From: Arthrobacter bambusae
GTDB lineage: Bacteria > Actinomycetota > Actinomycetes > Actinomycetales > Micrococcaceae
DNA: 64,000 nt
NCBI RefSeq assembly: GCF_022606295.1
Contig: NZ_JAHHZS010000004.1
Span: forward strand, 159,829 to 223,828
Reading direction: 5' to 3'
A model generated the notes under the pieces. That model saw only the letters and a program-made list of their open reading frames with translations. It was not told the origin of the DNA and searched no databases. The position numbers were made by a program, and so were the translations under genes. Shown here one piece after another: positions 25,831 through 35,652 of the stretch (positions within the stretch are counted from its first letter, which is position 1; every line of letters begins with the position of its first letter).

Positions 25831-26616
25831 GTGAGCCTGAACCTGCCTTTCTTCAGTCGCCCGGACGGACAATCCGCTCCGCTTGCCTTCGCGCACCGCG
25901 GATTTTCCCCCGACGGACTGGAGAACTCCGCCGCGGCATTCAAGGCCGCGCTTGAGCTCGGCTTCACGCATCTCGAAACCGATGCCCGCACCACTGCCGA
26001 CGGCGTGGTGCTCCTTTTCCACGACGACACCCTCGACCGGGTCACAGATGCCCACGGCCCCATCTCCAGCCTCAGGGCTGCCGACATCGCGAAAGCCCGC
26101 ATCGGCGGCCGCGAAGCAATTCCCCTCTTGGCGGAGGTCCTGACGGAATTCCCCGAGGCGCGGCTGAACGTCGACGTCAAGGACTGGCATACCGTCAAGG
26201 CACTCGCCGGAGTCATTGACCAACTCGACGCCCACGACCGCGTGCTGATCGCGAGCTTCTCCGACCGACGTCGTCGCGCGGTCCTCCGCTTGCTCGGGCG
26301 CCGCACGGCGTCTTCGGCGGGCATCGTCTGTAATGCAGCCTTCACGCTTCTGGGACCGCTTCTTCCAGGGCGCTGGCTCCGGAAGATCCTGCACGACGTC
26401 GAGGCCCTCCAGGTGCCGGTCCGCTACGGACCGCTGACGGTAGTGACGCCCGGTTTCCTGCGGCGCGCGCACCGGCTGGGGCTCCAGGTCCACGTCTGGA
26501 CGGTCAACGATTCTGCCGAAATGGCCAGGCTGTTGGACATGGGCGTGGACGGCCTGGTCACCGACCGCGCGGATCGTCTGAAGTCGGTGCTGCTTGGCCG
26601 GGGCCAGTGGTGGTGA
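25831..26616 (+). CDS. Glycerophosphodiester phosphodiesterase
   Basis: A 261-residue TIM-barrel phosphodiesterase that splits glycerophosphodiesters to glycerol-3-phosphate and an alcohol. Motifs: AHRG (His22, Arg23, Gly24), [29 protein letters not shown] with the metal-binding Glu/Asp and catalytic His, and the C-terminal VHVWTVND. No signal peptide is seen, so it acts in the cytoplasm. Its last 59 bases overlap the tail of the converging sigma factor gene. Confidence 0.92.
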   Translation: MSLNLPFFSRPDGQSAPLAFAHRGFSPDGLENSAAAFKAALELGFTHLETDARTTADGVVLLFHDDTLDRVTDAHGPISSLRAADIAKARIGGREAIPLLAEVLTEFPEARLNVDVKDWHTVKALAGVIDQLDAHDRVLIASFSDRRRRAVLRLLGRRTASSAGIVCNAAFTLLGPLLPGRWLRKILHDVEALQVPVRYGPLTVVTPGFLRRAHRLGLQVHVWTVNDSAEMARLLDMGVDGLVTDRADRLKSVLLGRGQWW

Positions 26617-27829
26617 GCGCCCGGAGCCGCCCCTCGAGGAAGTCCCGCTCGGCGTCGTTGTCGGTGCGCTCCTGCGCGGCGCGGTAGGCGGCGACAGCTT
26701 CGTCGTCGCGACCCAAGCGCCGGAGCAGATCCGCGCGCACGGCATGGAACAGGTAGTAATTGCCCAGTTCCAGAAGGTCGACGGCGGCAAGCCCCTTGGC
26801 GGGGCCTTCCACCTCCGCGAGGGCAACGGCCCTGTTCAAAGCAACCACCGGCGTCGGTTCCATCGCAAGGAGTTGCCCGTACAGCGCCAGGATCTGGCCC
26901 CAATCGGTGTCCGCGGGCTGTGCGGCATCGCTGTGAACCGCGTTGATGGCTGCCTGCAATTGGTACGGTCCGGGCTGGTTCCTCTTCAGACATTGCCGCA
27001 CCAGGGATTGTCCCTCCGCAATGTGGTCCGCGTCCCAGAGGCTGCGGTCCTGGTCCGCGAGGAGCACCAGGCCGCCGTCGTAAGCTGTCCGGGCGGCGCG
27101 GCGGGCATCGAGGAGGAGCATGAGTGCGAGGAGCCCTTTGGCTTCCGGTTCATCAGGCATGAGGTCCACGATGAGCCTGCCCAGGCGCAAGGCCTCGCGG
27201 CAGAGCTCTTCGCGCACCAGCCCCGTGCCCGAGCTCGCCGCGTAGCCCTCGTTGAAGACCAAGTAGACCACGGCCAGCACGGATTTCAAGCGCTCAGGAA
27301 GCTCGGCCCCGCTCGGTACCCGGTAAGGGATATGGGCATCGCGGATCTTGCCTTTCGCCCGTACGAGTCGCTGGGCCATGGTTGGCTCGGGGACGAGGAA
27401 AGCGTGGGCGATTTCGGCGGTGCGGAGCCCGCCCAGGAGCTTGAGGGTCAGGGCCACCTGCGCGGCGCGGTTGAGGGCCGGATGGCAGCAGGTAAATATC
27501 AGCCTCAGCTGGTCGTCTTCCACTGTGTCCACCTCTTCGGGTTCATCCACGTGTATATCACCGTGCAGGATCGCGGCCTGTGCGAGCTTCTCCCGGCCGG
27601 AGGCCTCGCGGCGGAGCCGGTCGATCGCTCGGTTGCGTGCGGTGGTGATGATCCAGCCCGCCGGGCTTGGCGGCAGCCCGGTATCCGGCCAGCGGGTGAC
27701 GGCCTCGGTGAATGCGTCCTGGACCGCGTCTTCGGCGGCGTCGATGCTGCCCAAAACGCGAACCAGGACGGCCACGGAGCGTCCATACTCTTCGCGGAAT
27801 ATTTGTCCGATCTCCGAAATATGGACCAT
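26558..27829 (-). CDS. ECF42-type RNA polymerase sigma factor with C-terminal extension
   Basis: A 423-residue extracytoplasmic-function sigma factor. Sigma-2 and sigma-4 regions (about 1-180) include [26 protein letters not shown] (given in part) and [28 protein letters not shown] long C-terminal helical, TPR-like domain (about 190-400) follows, with VFNEGYAAS. This layout and the adjacent DGPF protein define group ECF42, which acts without a classical anti-sigma factor. The ATG at 27829 ([11 protein letters not shown]) lies seven bases after the DGPF stop. Target promoters are unknown. Confidence 0.9.
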   Translation of the reverse strand: MVHISEIGQIFREEYGRSVAVLVRVLGSIDAAEDAVQDAFTEAVTRWPDTGLPPSPAGWIITTARNRAIDRLRREASGREKLAQAAILHGDIHVDEPEEVDTVEDDQLRLIFTCCHPALNRAAQVALTLKLLGGLRTAEIAHAFLVPEPTMAQRLVRAKGKIRDAHIPYRVPSGAELPERLKSVLAVVYLVFNEGYAASSGTGLVREELCREALRLGRLIVDLMPDEPEAKGLLALMLLLDARRAARTAYDGGLVLLADQDRSLWDADHIAEGQSLVRQCLKRNQPGPYQLQAAINAVHSDAAQPADTDWGQILALYGQLLAMEPTPVVALNRAVALAEVEGPAKGLAAVDLLELGNYYLFHAVRADLLRRLGRDDEAVAAYRAAQERTDNDAERDFLEGRLRALTTTGPGQAAPTSDDPRGR

Positions 27830-27836
27830 GGGGAAG

Positions 27837-28187
27837 CTATTCCCGGTAGCCCGCGAAGGGCCGGACCTCGATAGGCAGCGTGGTGGCTTGCGCCGCTTTG
27901 CGTCCCCAGCCAAGTGCCACGTCCAGGTCCGGGGCTTCGATCACCCACAGGCCGCCCACGTGTTCCTTGGCCTCGGCGAAGGGGCCGTCCGTCGTGAGTA
28001 TTTCGCCGTCGTTCACGCGCACCACTGTGGAGGTGCTGGCGGGGTGCAGGCCACCCGTGAAAACCCAGGCGCCGGCGTCGCGCATTTCCTGGTTCAGGAC
28101 GTCAAGATCGGCCATGATTTTGTTGAGGACTTCGGGTTCCGGAGCGGGGCCGTCGGGCTGGTAGATGCTGAGCAGATAGCGTGACAT
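27837..28187 (-). CDS. YCII-related DGPF-domain protein, ECF42 partner
   Basis: A 116-residue soluble protein with the YCII fold and the diagnostic motif [15 protein letters not shown]. Genes of this kind almost always neighbour ECF42 sigma factors; their role (possible enzyme, sensor or regulated product) is not settled. The start at 28187 is fixed by AGGAGGA on the minus strand just upstream. It is the first gene of a two-gene operon with the sigma factor and is divergent from glycerate kinase. Confidence 0.92.
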   Translation of the reverse strand: MSRYLLSIYQPDGPAPEPEVLNKIMADLDVLNQEMRDAGAWVFTGGLHPASTSTVVRVNDGEILTTDGPFAEAKEHVGGLWVIEAPDLDVALGWGRKAAQATTLPIEVRPFAGYRE

Positions 28188-28320
28188 GACTGTTCCTCCT
28201 TGGGATGTGGCGCCGGCACCTTGCCCGCGTCTCACCCCCTATACGAACGACACAGGCTGTTTTCGACATCTCCGCACACGGATCTGCGAAAAGCTTAGCC
28301 CCGCTGGCAGGATGGGGGGC

Positions 28321-29463
28321 ATGCGCATCCTGATTGCCCCGGACAAGTTCAAAGGTTCCCTCACTGCCGCCGAAGCAGCCTCTGCGATGGCCGAAGGGGC
28401 ATTGCGCGTCTATCCCGATGCCGTGGTGACACAGTTTCCCATTGCGGACGGTGGCGAAGGAACACTGGAGGCAGCCGTGGCGGCAGGCTACGAAGAGCGG
28501 ATCAACGCCGTCGTCGGCCCCATTCTCAAGCCGGTAGGCGCCGCGTGGGCCATCCGGAAGAATGCCTTCGGCGGAGCCACCGCGGTGATCGAAACCGCGC
28601 AAGCATCCGGACTGGCACACATGGAGCCGACGCCGGCCAACGCCCTGCGCGCCCACAGCTACGGTTGCGGTCAGCTCATCGCGGCGGCCCTCGACGCCGG
28701 GGCCACCGAGATTGTGCTCGGCGTGGGTGGTTCCGCCATGTCCGACGGCGGCAGCGGTGCCCTGCGCGCGCTGGGACTGAAGCCCCTGGATGCAGCGGGG
28801 AATGTGGTACCGCTCGGCGGTGGCTCGCTCGCCGACGTCGTGTCCCTCGACGTCTCCGGGCTGGATCCCCGCCTGACCGTGGTGAGGTTCCGGATCGCCG
28901 TCGACGTCCAGAACCCGCTCTTCGGCAGCGACGGCGCTGCGCATGTTTTCGGCCCTCAGAAGGGAGCGGACGAAGACGCGGTGGAACTGCTCGACGCCGG
29001 CCTCCGCAATTGGGCGTCCCTGCTGCGGGAAACAGGGGGACAGAACGTGAACGTTCCCGGCGCCGGAGCGGCAGGCGGATTCCCGGCGCCGTTCCTGGCC
29101 TTCACCCAGGCGACCCTGGAAGGCGGGTTCGCCCTCGTGGCCGGCCTCACGGGGCTTCCCGAACAGCTCGGCGGCGCGGACCTGGTGATCACCGGCGAGG
29201 GATCGATGGATTCTCAATCCCTGACCGGCAAAGCCCCCATCGCATTGGCAGATTCAGCCCACGGCCAGGGCATTCCGGTGATTGTGGTAGCGGGCAGGAT
29301 CTTGGTGACTCCCGAAGAGCTGGCGGGCCACGGCGTGGTTGCCGCGGCGCAGCTGCTCGACGTCGCGCAGCGTCGCGATGGGGTGCCGGACGTCGCCGAC
29401 GCCGTGGCCAACGCAGCCAAGTACCTCGCGTGGGTCACGAGCCAGGTACTGGAAGGCGCCTAA
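28321..29463 (+). CDS. Glycerate kinase (type I)
   Basis: A 380-residue kinase of the GlxK/GarK family that phosphorylates D-glycerate to 2-phosphoglycerate. Motifs: MRILIAPDKFKGSLTAAEAA at the N-terminus, PIADGGEGTLEA, EIVLGVGGSAMSDGG and VITGEGSMDSQSLTGKAP. The length matches the family (about 375-380). It links glyoxylate, tartronate or serine breakdown to glycolysis, but no such pathway genes are adjacent. The ATG at 28321 follows a G-rich stretch that could serve as a ribosome site. Confidence 0.93.
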   Translation: MRILIAPDKFKGSLTAAEAASAMAEGALRVYPDAVVTQFPIADGGEGTLEAAVAAGYEERINAVVGPILKPVGAAWAIRKNAFGGATAVIETAQASGLAHMEPTPANALRAHSYGCGQLIAAALDAGATEIVLGVGGSAMSDGGSGALRALGLKPLDAAGNVVPLGGGSLADVVSLDVSGLDPRLTVVRFRIAVDVQNPLFGSDGAAHVFGPQKGADEDAVELLDAGLRNWASLLRETGGQNVNVPGAGAAGGFPAPFLAFTQATLEGGFALVAGLTGLPEQLGGADLVITGEGSMDSQSLTGKAPIALADSAHGQGIPVIVVAGRILVTPEELAGHGVVAAAQLLDVAQRRDGVPDVADAVANAAKYLAWVTSQVLEGA

Positions 29464-29503
29464 CTCGCATCCAGCTGGGGACATGCCCCCTGCTGGATGC
29501 GAG
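29464..29503. repeat. Palindromic hairpin after glycerate kinase, first of a tandem pair
   Basis: 12-bp perfect arms CTCGCATCCAGC (29464-29475) and 29492-29503, with an inner GGGG/CCCC helix. It begins at the base after the stop codon. A second hairpin follows at 29503. Confidence 0.8.
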
Positions 29504-29533
29504 GAATGGACATAGTGCGAATATGCCCATTCC
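29503..29533. repeat. Second tandem hairpin
   Basis: Arms 29503-29514 and 29522-29533 pair at 11 of 12 positions around a 7-base loop (GGAATGGACATA against TATGCCCATTCC). CTGGATGCC just after repeats part of the first hairpin. The rest of 29534-29715 has no gene. Confidence 0.7.
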
Positions 29534-29715
29534 TGGATGCCAAGAGGGCGCATGCTCAGCGGGGCTGCTCGGCGTTACCGGGCAGATAATTAAGGAACAA
29601 AGCGTGGCTCTGACTGCTGCCATGCACCTACGATGCGACGACCCCTCGGGCCGCCGGCACCGCCTGCCGGGCTGGCAGCCGGCCAGCACGGCACCATCGA
29701 ATCGAGGAGCACACC

Positions 29716-30180
29716 ATGTCCACCTTGAAAGAGCGGCTGCACGCAGACGTCGTCAGCCATATGAAGGATGGCAATCGCATTGCCCTGAACGCCACACGCA
29801 ACGTCCTCAGCGAGATTGACACCCGTGAGAAAGCCGGCCAGGCGCCGATCCACCTGGACGACGCCCAGATCACCGCCATGTTGCAGAAGGAGGCTTCCCA
29901 GTATCACGAGGTCGCCCGGCTGTACGAGGAGGCCGGAGAGCCCGAGCGCGCAGCCACGGAGATCGCGGATGCCGAGGTCATCGAGGCCTATCTGCCGGAA
30001 CCCTTGAGCGCAGCCGCCGTCGAGTCCATCGTTGACGAGGTCATCGCCTCGCTCAAGGCCGACGGCGTGGAGCTGTCCCTGATGCACATGGGCTATGTCA
30101 TGAGGCCGGTCACCGAAAAGGTCGCCGGCCGCTTCGACGGCAGGGCGGTCAGCGAGATTGTTCGCACGCGCCTCTCATAG
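29716..30180 (+). CDS. GatB/YqeY domain protein
   Basis: A 154-residue helical protein of the YqeY family (MSTLKERLHADVVSHMKDGN; IEAYLPEPLS near the middle; GYVMRPVTEKVAGRFDGRAVS at the end). The domain is related to the tRNA-binding C-terminus of the GatB amidotransferase subunit, and the free-standing protein's role is not known. GAGGAG precedes the ATG. It converges with the uracil permease gene. Confidence 0.92.
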   Translation: MSTLKERLHADVVSHMKDGNRIALNATRNVLSEIDTREKAGQAPIHLDDAQITAMLQKEASQYHEVARLYEEAGEPERAATEIADAEVIEAYLPEPLSAAAVESIVDEVIASLKADGVELSLMHMGYVMRPVTEKVAGRFDGRAVSEIVRTRLS

Positions 30181-30194
30181 CCGGCAACGCAATC

Positions 30195-30243
30195 TGTACA
30201 GATCGTGTCCCCTAAAGCGCGCTTGGGGGACGCGACCTGTGCA
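30195..30243. terminator. Bidirectional terminator between yqeY and the permease
   Basis: A long inverted repeat in the gap of converging genes. The core stem GTCCCC/GGGGAC (30207-30212 with 30226-30231) extends outward with wobble and mismatches through TCG/CGA and ACAG/CTGT. Confidence 0.65.
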
Positions 30244-30255
30244 CAACCAGAGAGG

Positions 30256-31542
30256 TTAGTGCTCCATCTCCGGCTCGGCAACCGTCCCGCGCCAACGGGC
30301 CAGGCCCTTCATGCCGTGGTAGACCGCCAAGGCAGCGGCCGAGCCCAGGGCGATGCCCGTGAACTTCAGTTCGCCGATGGTCCACGTGTAGTCCGCGATC
30401 CCGATAATCAGTGCGACGGCGGCCGTGGTCAGGTTGATGGGGTTGGAGAAGTTGACCTTGTTCTGCACCCAGATTTTCACGCCGAGGACGCCGATCATCC
30501 CGTAGAGCATGGTCGCCGCTCCGCCCAGCACGCCGGCAGGAACGGTGGCAATGAGTTCGCCGAACTTGGGCGAGAAACTCAGGAGGATGGCGAAGGCGCC
30601 GGCAACCCAGTAGGCCGCCGTCGAGTAGACCTTCGTGGCCGCCATGACGCCGATGTTTTCGGCGTAGGTGGTGGTGCCGGAGCCGCCGCCGAATCCGGCG
30701 AGGACCGTCGCGACGCCGTCGGCCATCAACGCGCGGCCTGAGACGTCGTCGAGGTTCCGTCCGGTCATCGCGGCCACGGACTTCACGTGCCCCACGTTTT
30801 CGGCCACCAGCACCAGGACAACCGGCACGAACAAGCCCACGACGCCGAGGTGGAACTCCGGAGTCTGGAAGTGCGGCAGCCCGATCCACGACGCCGCGTC
30901 CATCTTGGAGTAGTCCACTTCGCCGCGCGTGATGGCGGTGAGGTAGCCCACCACCACGCCCACCAGGATGCTCAGGCGGCCCAGAATGCCGCGGAACAGG
31001 ACGCTCACCAGGATGATTGTCACCAGTGTCACGAGGGCAGTGACGGGGGCCTTGTCGAAGTTCGCCTTCGCGGCGGGCGCCAAGTTCAGGCCGATCAGGG
31101 CGACGATTGCGCCAGTAACGATAGGCGGCATGGTCCGGTTGATCCACTCAGCGCCGAACTTCTGGACCACCGCGCCGACAAGAGCCAGTACGACGCCGGC
31201 GAGCACCACTCCGCCGAGCGCGCCGGGAACGCCGAACTGCTGCTGCGACGCCAGGATGGGGGCGATGAAAGCGAAGCTCGAACCAAGGTAGCTCGGTACG
31301 CGGCCCTTGGTGATGACCAGGAACAACAGTGTGCCGATGCCGGAAAACAGTAGCGTGGTGGCCGGCGGCATGCCCGTGATGATAGGCACCAGGAAGGTGG
31401 CCCCGAACATCGCGACGACGTGCTGCATGCCGACGCCGATGGTCAGCGGCCACGCAAGCCGTTCCTCGGGTGCCACCACGTGGCCCGGCCGGATCGACTT
31501 GCCGTCGCCGTGCAGCTTCCATTTGGTTCCGAGCATGCTCAT
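30256..31542 (-). CDS. Uracil-xanthine permease (NCS2 family)
   Basis: A 428-residue membrane transporter of the UraA/RutG branch, importing uracil or a related base with a proton. It has many hydrophobic helices and the family signature GSGTTTYAENIGVMAATKV (about 270-288), where the Glu matches the uracil-contacting residue of UraA. Further markers are GMQHVVAMFGATFLVP near the N-terminus and a C-terminal GELKFTGIALG. AGGGAAGG lies upstream of the ATG. It is divergent from a RutE-like reductase gene, which fits pyrimidine use, although no rutA-D genes are present here. Confidence 0.9.
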   Translation of the reverse strand: MSMLGTKWKLHGDGKSIRPGHVVAPEERLAWPLTIGVGMQHVVAMFGATFLVPIITGMPPATTLLFSGIGTLLFLVITKGRVPSYLGSSFAFIAPILASQQQFGVPGALGGVVLAGVVLALVGAVVQKFGAEWINRTMPPIVTGAIVALIGLNLAPAAKANFDKAPVTALVTLVTIILVSVLFRGILGRLSILVGVVVGYLTAITRGEVDYSKMDAASWIGLPHFQTPEFHLGVVGLFVPVVLVLVAENVGHVKSVAAMTGRNLDDVSGRALMADGVATVLAGFGGGSGTTTYAENIGVMAATKVYSTAAYWVAGAFAILLSFSPKFGELIATVPAGVLGGAATMLYGMIGVLGVKIWVQNKVNFSNPINLTTAAVALIIGIADYTWTIGELKFTGIALGSAAALAVYHGMKGLARWRGTVAEPEMEH

Positions 31543-31730
31543 CTACGGGAGCCTTCCCTGAAAGTTGTGATTGTCCGGGTGCAACCTTACCGCCCGGACG
31601 GCCTGCCGATTCCGCTGTGTGGAACGTCACGTGGCTTCTGGGGAAGAGGCGGGGGGAAGTTGAAGTTGCAACGATGGAAAGCATAAGCGCCCGGCCGTCG
31701 ATGGCTGCGGGCACAGCGAAAGGTACGCGC

Positions 31731-32336
31731 ATGACGATCGCCCACGAAGAAGCAGTGATTGACGCCGCAGCAGTCGACGCCATCTTTGCCGAAGCCCGCA
31801 CCGCCAACTCCTTTGCAGGCGAGGTTTCCGAGGAGCAAGCACAGGCCATCTACGAACTGACCAAGTTCGGTCCGACGGCGTTCAACTCCCAGCCGCTCCG
31901 CGTCACCTACGTCCGTTCGGACGAGGCCCGCGCCAAGCTCGTCGAGACCCTCTCTCCGGGCAACAAGGCCAAGACCGCCTCTGCTCCGTTGGTCGCGGTC
32001 CTCTCGTATGACACCGCCTGGCACGAGCAGTGGGACAAGTTCCTGCCCGTCTACTCCGCCCCGAAGGCCATGTACGACGCCAACCCCGAGTTCACCGCAA
32101 TCACGGGCAACAACAACGCCCACCTGCAGGCCGGCTATTTCATCCTCGCTGTCCGCTCCCTCGGTTTCGCCGCCGGCCCCATGACCGGTGCCGACTTCGC
32201 TGCGATCGACGCCGAGTTCTTCCCTGCCGGTGACCAGAAGAGCTTCCTCGTGGTCAACATCGGCCAGCCGGGTCCCGACGCCTTCGGCGAAGCCAAGCCG
32301 AAGTTCGCCTACGAGGACGTCGTCCGCACCGTCTAA
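31731..32336 (+). CDS. Nitroreductase-family malonic semialdehyde reductase-like (RutE)
   Basis: A 201-residue flavin oxidoreductase. It shows the RutE pattern (AIYELTKFGPTAFNSQPLRVTYVRS, given in part; GNNNAHLQAGYFILAVRSLG). In E. coli RutE reduces malonic semialdehyde, the toxic end product of uracil breakdown, to 3-hydroxypropionate. The ATG at 31731 is chosen because GAAAGG stands seven bases upstream; in-frame ATGs at 31675 and 31701 would add residues not seen in the family. Neighbouring a divergent uracil permease supports the role. Confidence 0.87.
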   Translation: MTIAHEEAVIDAAAVDAIFAEARTANSFAGEVSEEQAQAIYELTKFGPTAFNSQPLRVTYVRSDEARAKLVETLSPGNKAKTASAPLVAVLSYDTAWHEQWDKFLPVYSAPKAMYDANPEFTAITGNNNAHLQAGYFILAVRSLGFAAGPMTGADFAAIDAEFFPAGDQKSFLVVNIGQPGPDAFGEAKPKFAYEDVVRTV

Positions 32337-32516
32337 CCCCCGCTCACTTTTGACGTCCTTTTCGCCGACGCTCGCTCACTCTGGTGAGCGAGCGTTCGCG
32401 CTTAAGGCGGTATATGTGAGCGGGCGTCGGTGTTTAGGGCCAGATACGTGAGCGGGGGTTTTCCTTGGTTAACGCTCGCTCACCTTTGGCGCCTTTTCCG
32501 CCGACGCTCGCTCACG
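32335..32516. repeat. Nested palindromic element after rutE-like gene
   Basis: Outer arms 32335-32347 and 32448-32460 are perfect reverse complements (AACCCCCGCTCAC), and the left arm overlaps the TAA stop. Inside is a perfect 12-bp hairpin (32368-32379 with 32384-32395, ACGCTCGCTCAC). A third partial unit follows at 32471-32516. The unit CGCTCGCTCAC occurs three times directly and once inverted. No gene lies here. Confidence 0.85.
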
Positions 32517-32544
32517 TCTGTGATTGGGAGGGTGGGAGCGGTGG

Positions 32545-32550
32545 CAAAAT
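32545..32550 (+). promoter_or_regulatory. -10-like box CAAAAT, possible leaderless start
   Basis: CAAAAT, six bases (TTCCCT), then the ATG at 32557. No ribosome site is visible. Confidence 0.45.
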
Positions 32551-32556
32551 TTCCCT

Positions 32557-33057
32557 ATGCGGAACCTGATTCTGGTGGCGTTCGTCGAAGCCGTGGCTGA
32601 CGGCATGGTCTTCCCGCGCAGTGACTGGCCGCTGCACATCACCCTCTTGAGGTTCGACGTCGAGCCTTCCGAGGATAACGACGTCGCTGCCCGCCTCAGC
32701 GAGCTTGTCACCGCTCCCGCGATGGGCGCCCTAGGGGCGGAACTCACCGTGGGACCCGATGCCCGATTCGGTCACCAAGGCTCCATTCCGGTCAGCCTCG
32801 TGGAGCACCATCCCCTTTTGCAGGGCCTCCACGAGGAGTTGTTCGACGCCGTGGCAAGCGTCGGGGGGCGCGCAGCCACCCCGCGCTACGTCATGGAGAA
32901 CTACCGCCCGCATATTTCGCATCACGACGGAAAGCGTCCCCAGCCGGGTGACGCCGTCGTGCTCGACCAGATCGCGCTGGTGGACATGGCGCCGGAAGGC
33001 AACCACACCATTCGCCGAATCCTCAAGCTGTGGCGCCTCCCGGCGGAGCCAAACTAG
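32557..33057 (+). CDS. 2H phosphoesterase (2'-5' RNA ligase family)
   Basis: A 166-residue protein with the two HxT/S motifs of the 2H superfamily: LHITLL (about 26-31) and PHISH (about 124-128). These His residues act on 2',3'-cyclic phosphates or 2'-5' phosphodiester bonds. Function in actinobacteria is not established. The gene converges with pgm, leaving six bases between the stops. The ATG is placed behind a CAAAAT box without ribosome site. Confidence 0.83.
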   Translation: MRNLILVAFVEAVADGMVFPRSDWPLHITLLRFDVEPSEDNDVAARLSELVTAPAMGALGAELTVGPDARFGHQGSIPVSLVEHHPLLQGLHEELFDAVASVGGRAATPRYVMENYRPHISHHDGKRPQPGDAVVLDQIALVDMAPEGNHTIRRILKLWRLPAEPN

Positions 33058-33063
33058 CGAGGG

Positions 33064-34728
<1,665 letters not shown>

Positions 34729-34734
34729 TGACCC

Positions 34735-34740
34735 AGCATG
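34735..34740 (-). promoter_or_regulatory. -10-like box CATGCT, possible leaderless start
   Basis: CATGCT on the minus strand, six bases (GGGTCA), then the pgm ATG at 34728. Confidence 0.4.
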
Positions 34741-34876
34741 CCAGACCATCCGGTGTGCTTGAAGAGAAAACCCGCTATTGCGGTGCCTGTGACTTCGTAT
34801 TTCCGCCAGACCGGCGAAGATTCACTGCCCGTTTACCGGAGTGCGGCATGGGGTTGGGAAGCCGGGGCTCGGGAGC

Positions 34877-34905
34877 TTATGTGCGCCTGCCCTCGGCGGT
34901 AGGCT
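34877..34905 (+). promoter_or_regulatory. Candidate promoter of the DUF4190 gene
   Basis: TTATGT (34877-34882) and TAGGCT (34900-34905) with 17 bases between them, 30 bases before the ATG at 34936. Confidence 0.45.
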
Positions 34906-34935
34906 GGGCACAAAGACTCGCAAGGGGGATATTCC

Positions 34936-35559
34936 ATGACTGACCAGCCAGCCAAACCCGAGAACGCTCCCAAGGGCGACGAACCGCCCAAGGGCTACGA
35001 ACCGCCGTCCTACATTCCACCCGCATCCCAACCCGGCGAAAACCCGTACGCCGAGCAGCCGTTTGCCTCGCCGGCGGCTTCCGGCCCCTACGGCCAGCCG
35101 CAGCAACCGCGGCCGCACCAGTCCCAGGAACCGTACGGCCAGGCGCAGGGCGGCCCGGCCCAATACGGCCAGCCCGCCTACGGACACCAGCCCGCCAGCC
35201 CCTACGGACAGCCTGCCTCGCCCTATGCACAGGCACCGCAGGGCCAGTCACCGTATGGGCAGCCGGCCAGCCCCTACGGCCAGCCCGCTTACTATGGCAT
35301 GGCCGCCGAGCCCAAGGGCCTGAGTATAGCGAGCATGTGCTGCGGGATCGCTGTCTTCGTGGGCTTTGGCTTCTTTGTCCTGCCGCAGATTGCCGCCGTG
35401 ATTCTTGGCCACATGGCCCTCAAGAAGGAACCAGCCGGCAAAGGCATGGCTATCGCGGGCCTTGTGATGGGGTATCTGGGAATCGTCGGCGCGATCATTT
35501 TCTGGGTCTTTATCGCGATTTTTGCCGCCACGGCCTCTCGCTACAACTACAACTACTAG
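34936..35559 (+). CDS. DUF4190 membrane protein with Pro/Tyr/Gln-rich repeats
   Basis: A 207-residue protein. Residues 1-125 are disordered and repetitive (PYGQP, SPYGQPA and similar units about ten times). Residues about 128-200 form the two-helix DUF4190 module ([21 protein letters not shown] and then [21 protein letters not shown], each given in part). DUF4190 proteins are common in actinobacteria and have no defined role; the low-complexity tail suggests interaction or condensate-like behaviour on the cytoplasmic face. AGGGGGAT precedes the ATG. Confidence 0.85.
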   Translation: MTDQPAKPENAPKGDEPPKGYEPPSYIPPASQPGENPYAEQPFASPAASGPYGQPQQPRPHQSQEPYGQAQGGPAQYGQPAYGHQPASPYGQPASPYAQAPQGQSPYGQPASPYGQPAYYGMAAEPKGLSIASMCCGIAVFVGFGFFVLPQIAAVILGHMALKKEPAGKGMAIAGLVMGYLGIVGAIIFWVFIAIFAATASRYNYNY

Positions 35560-35565
35560 CAACGA

Positions 35566-35620
35566 CGACGGCGGCCGGTGCGCTTGGCGGGAAACCCACC
35601 GAACGCACCGGCCGCCGTCG
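35566..35620. terminator. GC-rich terminator hairpin between converging genes
   Basis: Perfect 17-bp stem (35566-35582 with 35604-35620) and a partly paired 21-base loop. Its arm CGACGGCGGCCGGTGCG differs at one base from the arm of the hairpin at 47669. No U-tract follows. Confidence 0.75.
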
Positions 35621-35652
35621 CGGTCTAGTTCGATTACATGACTGTTAAGTGA

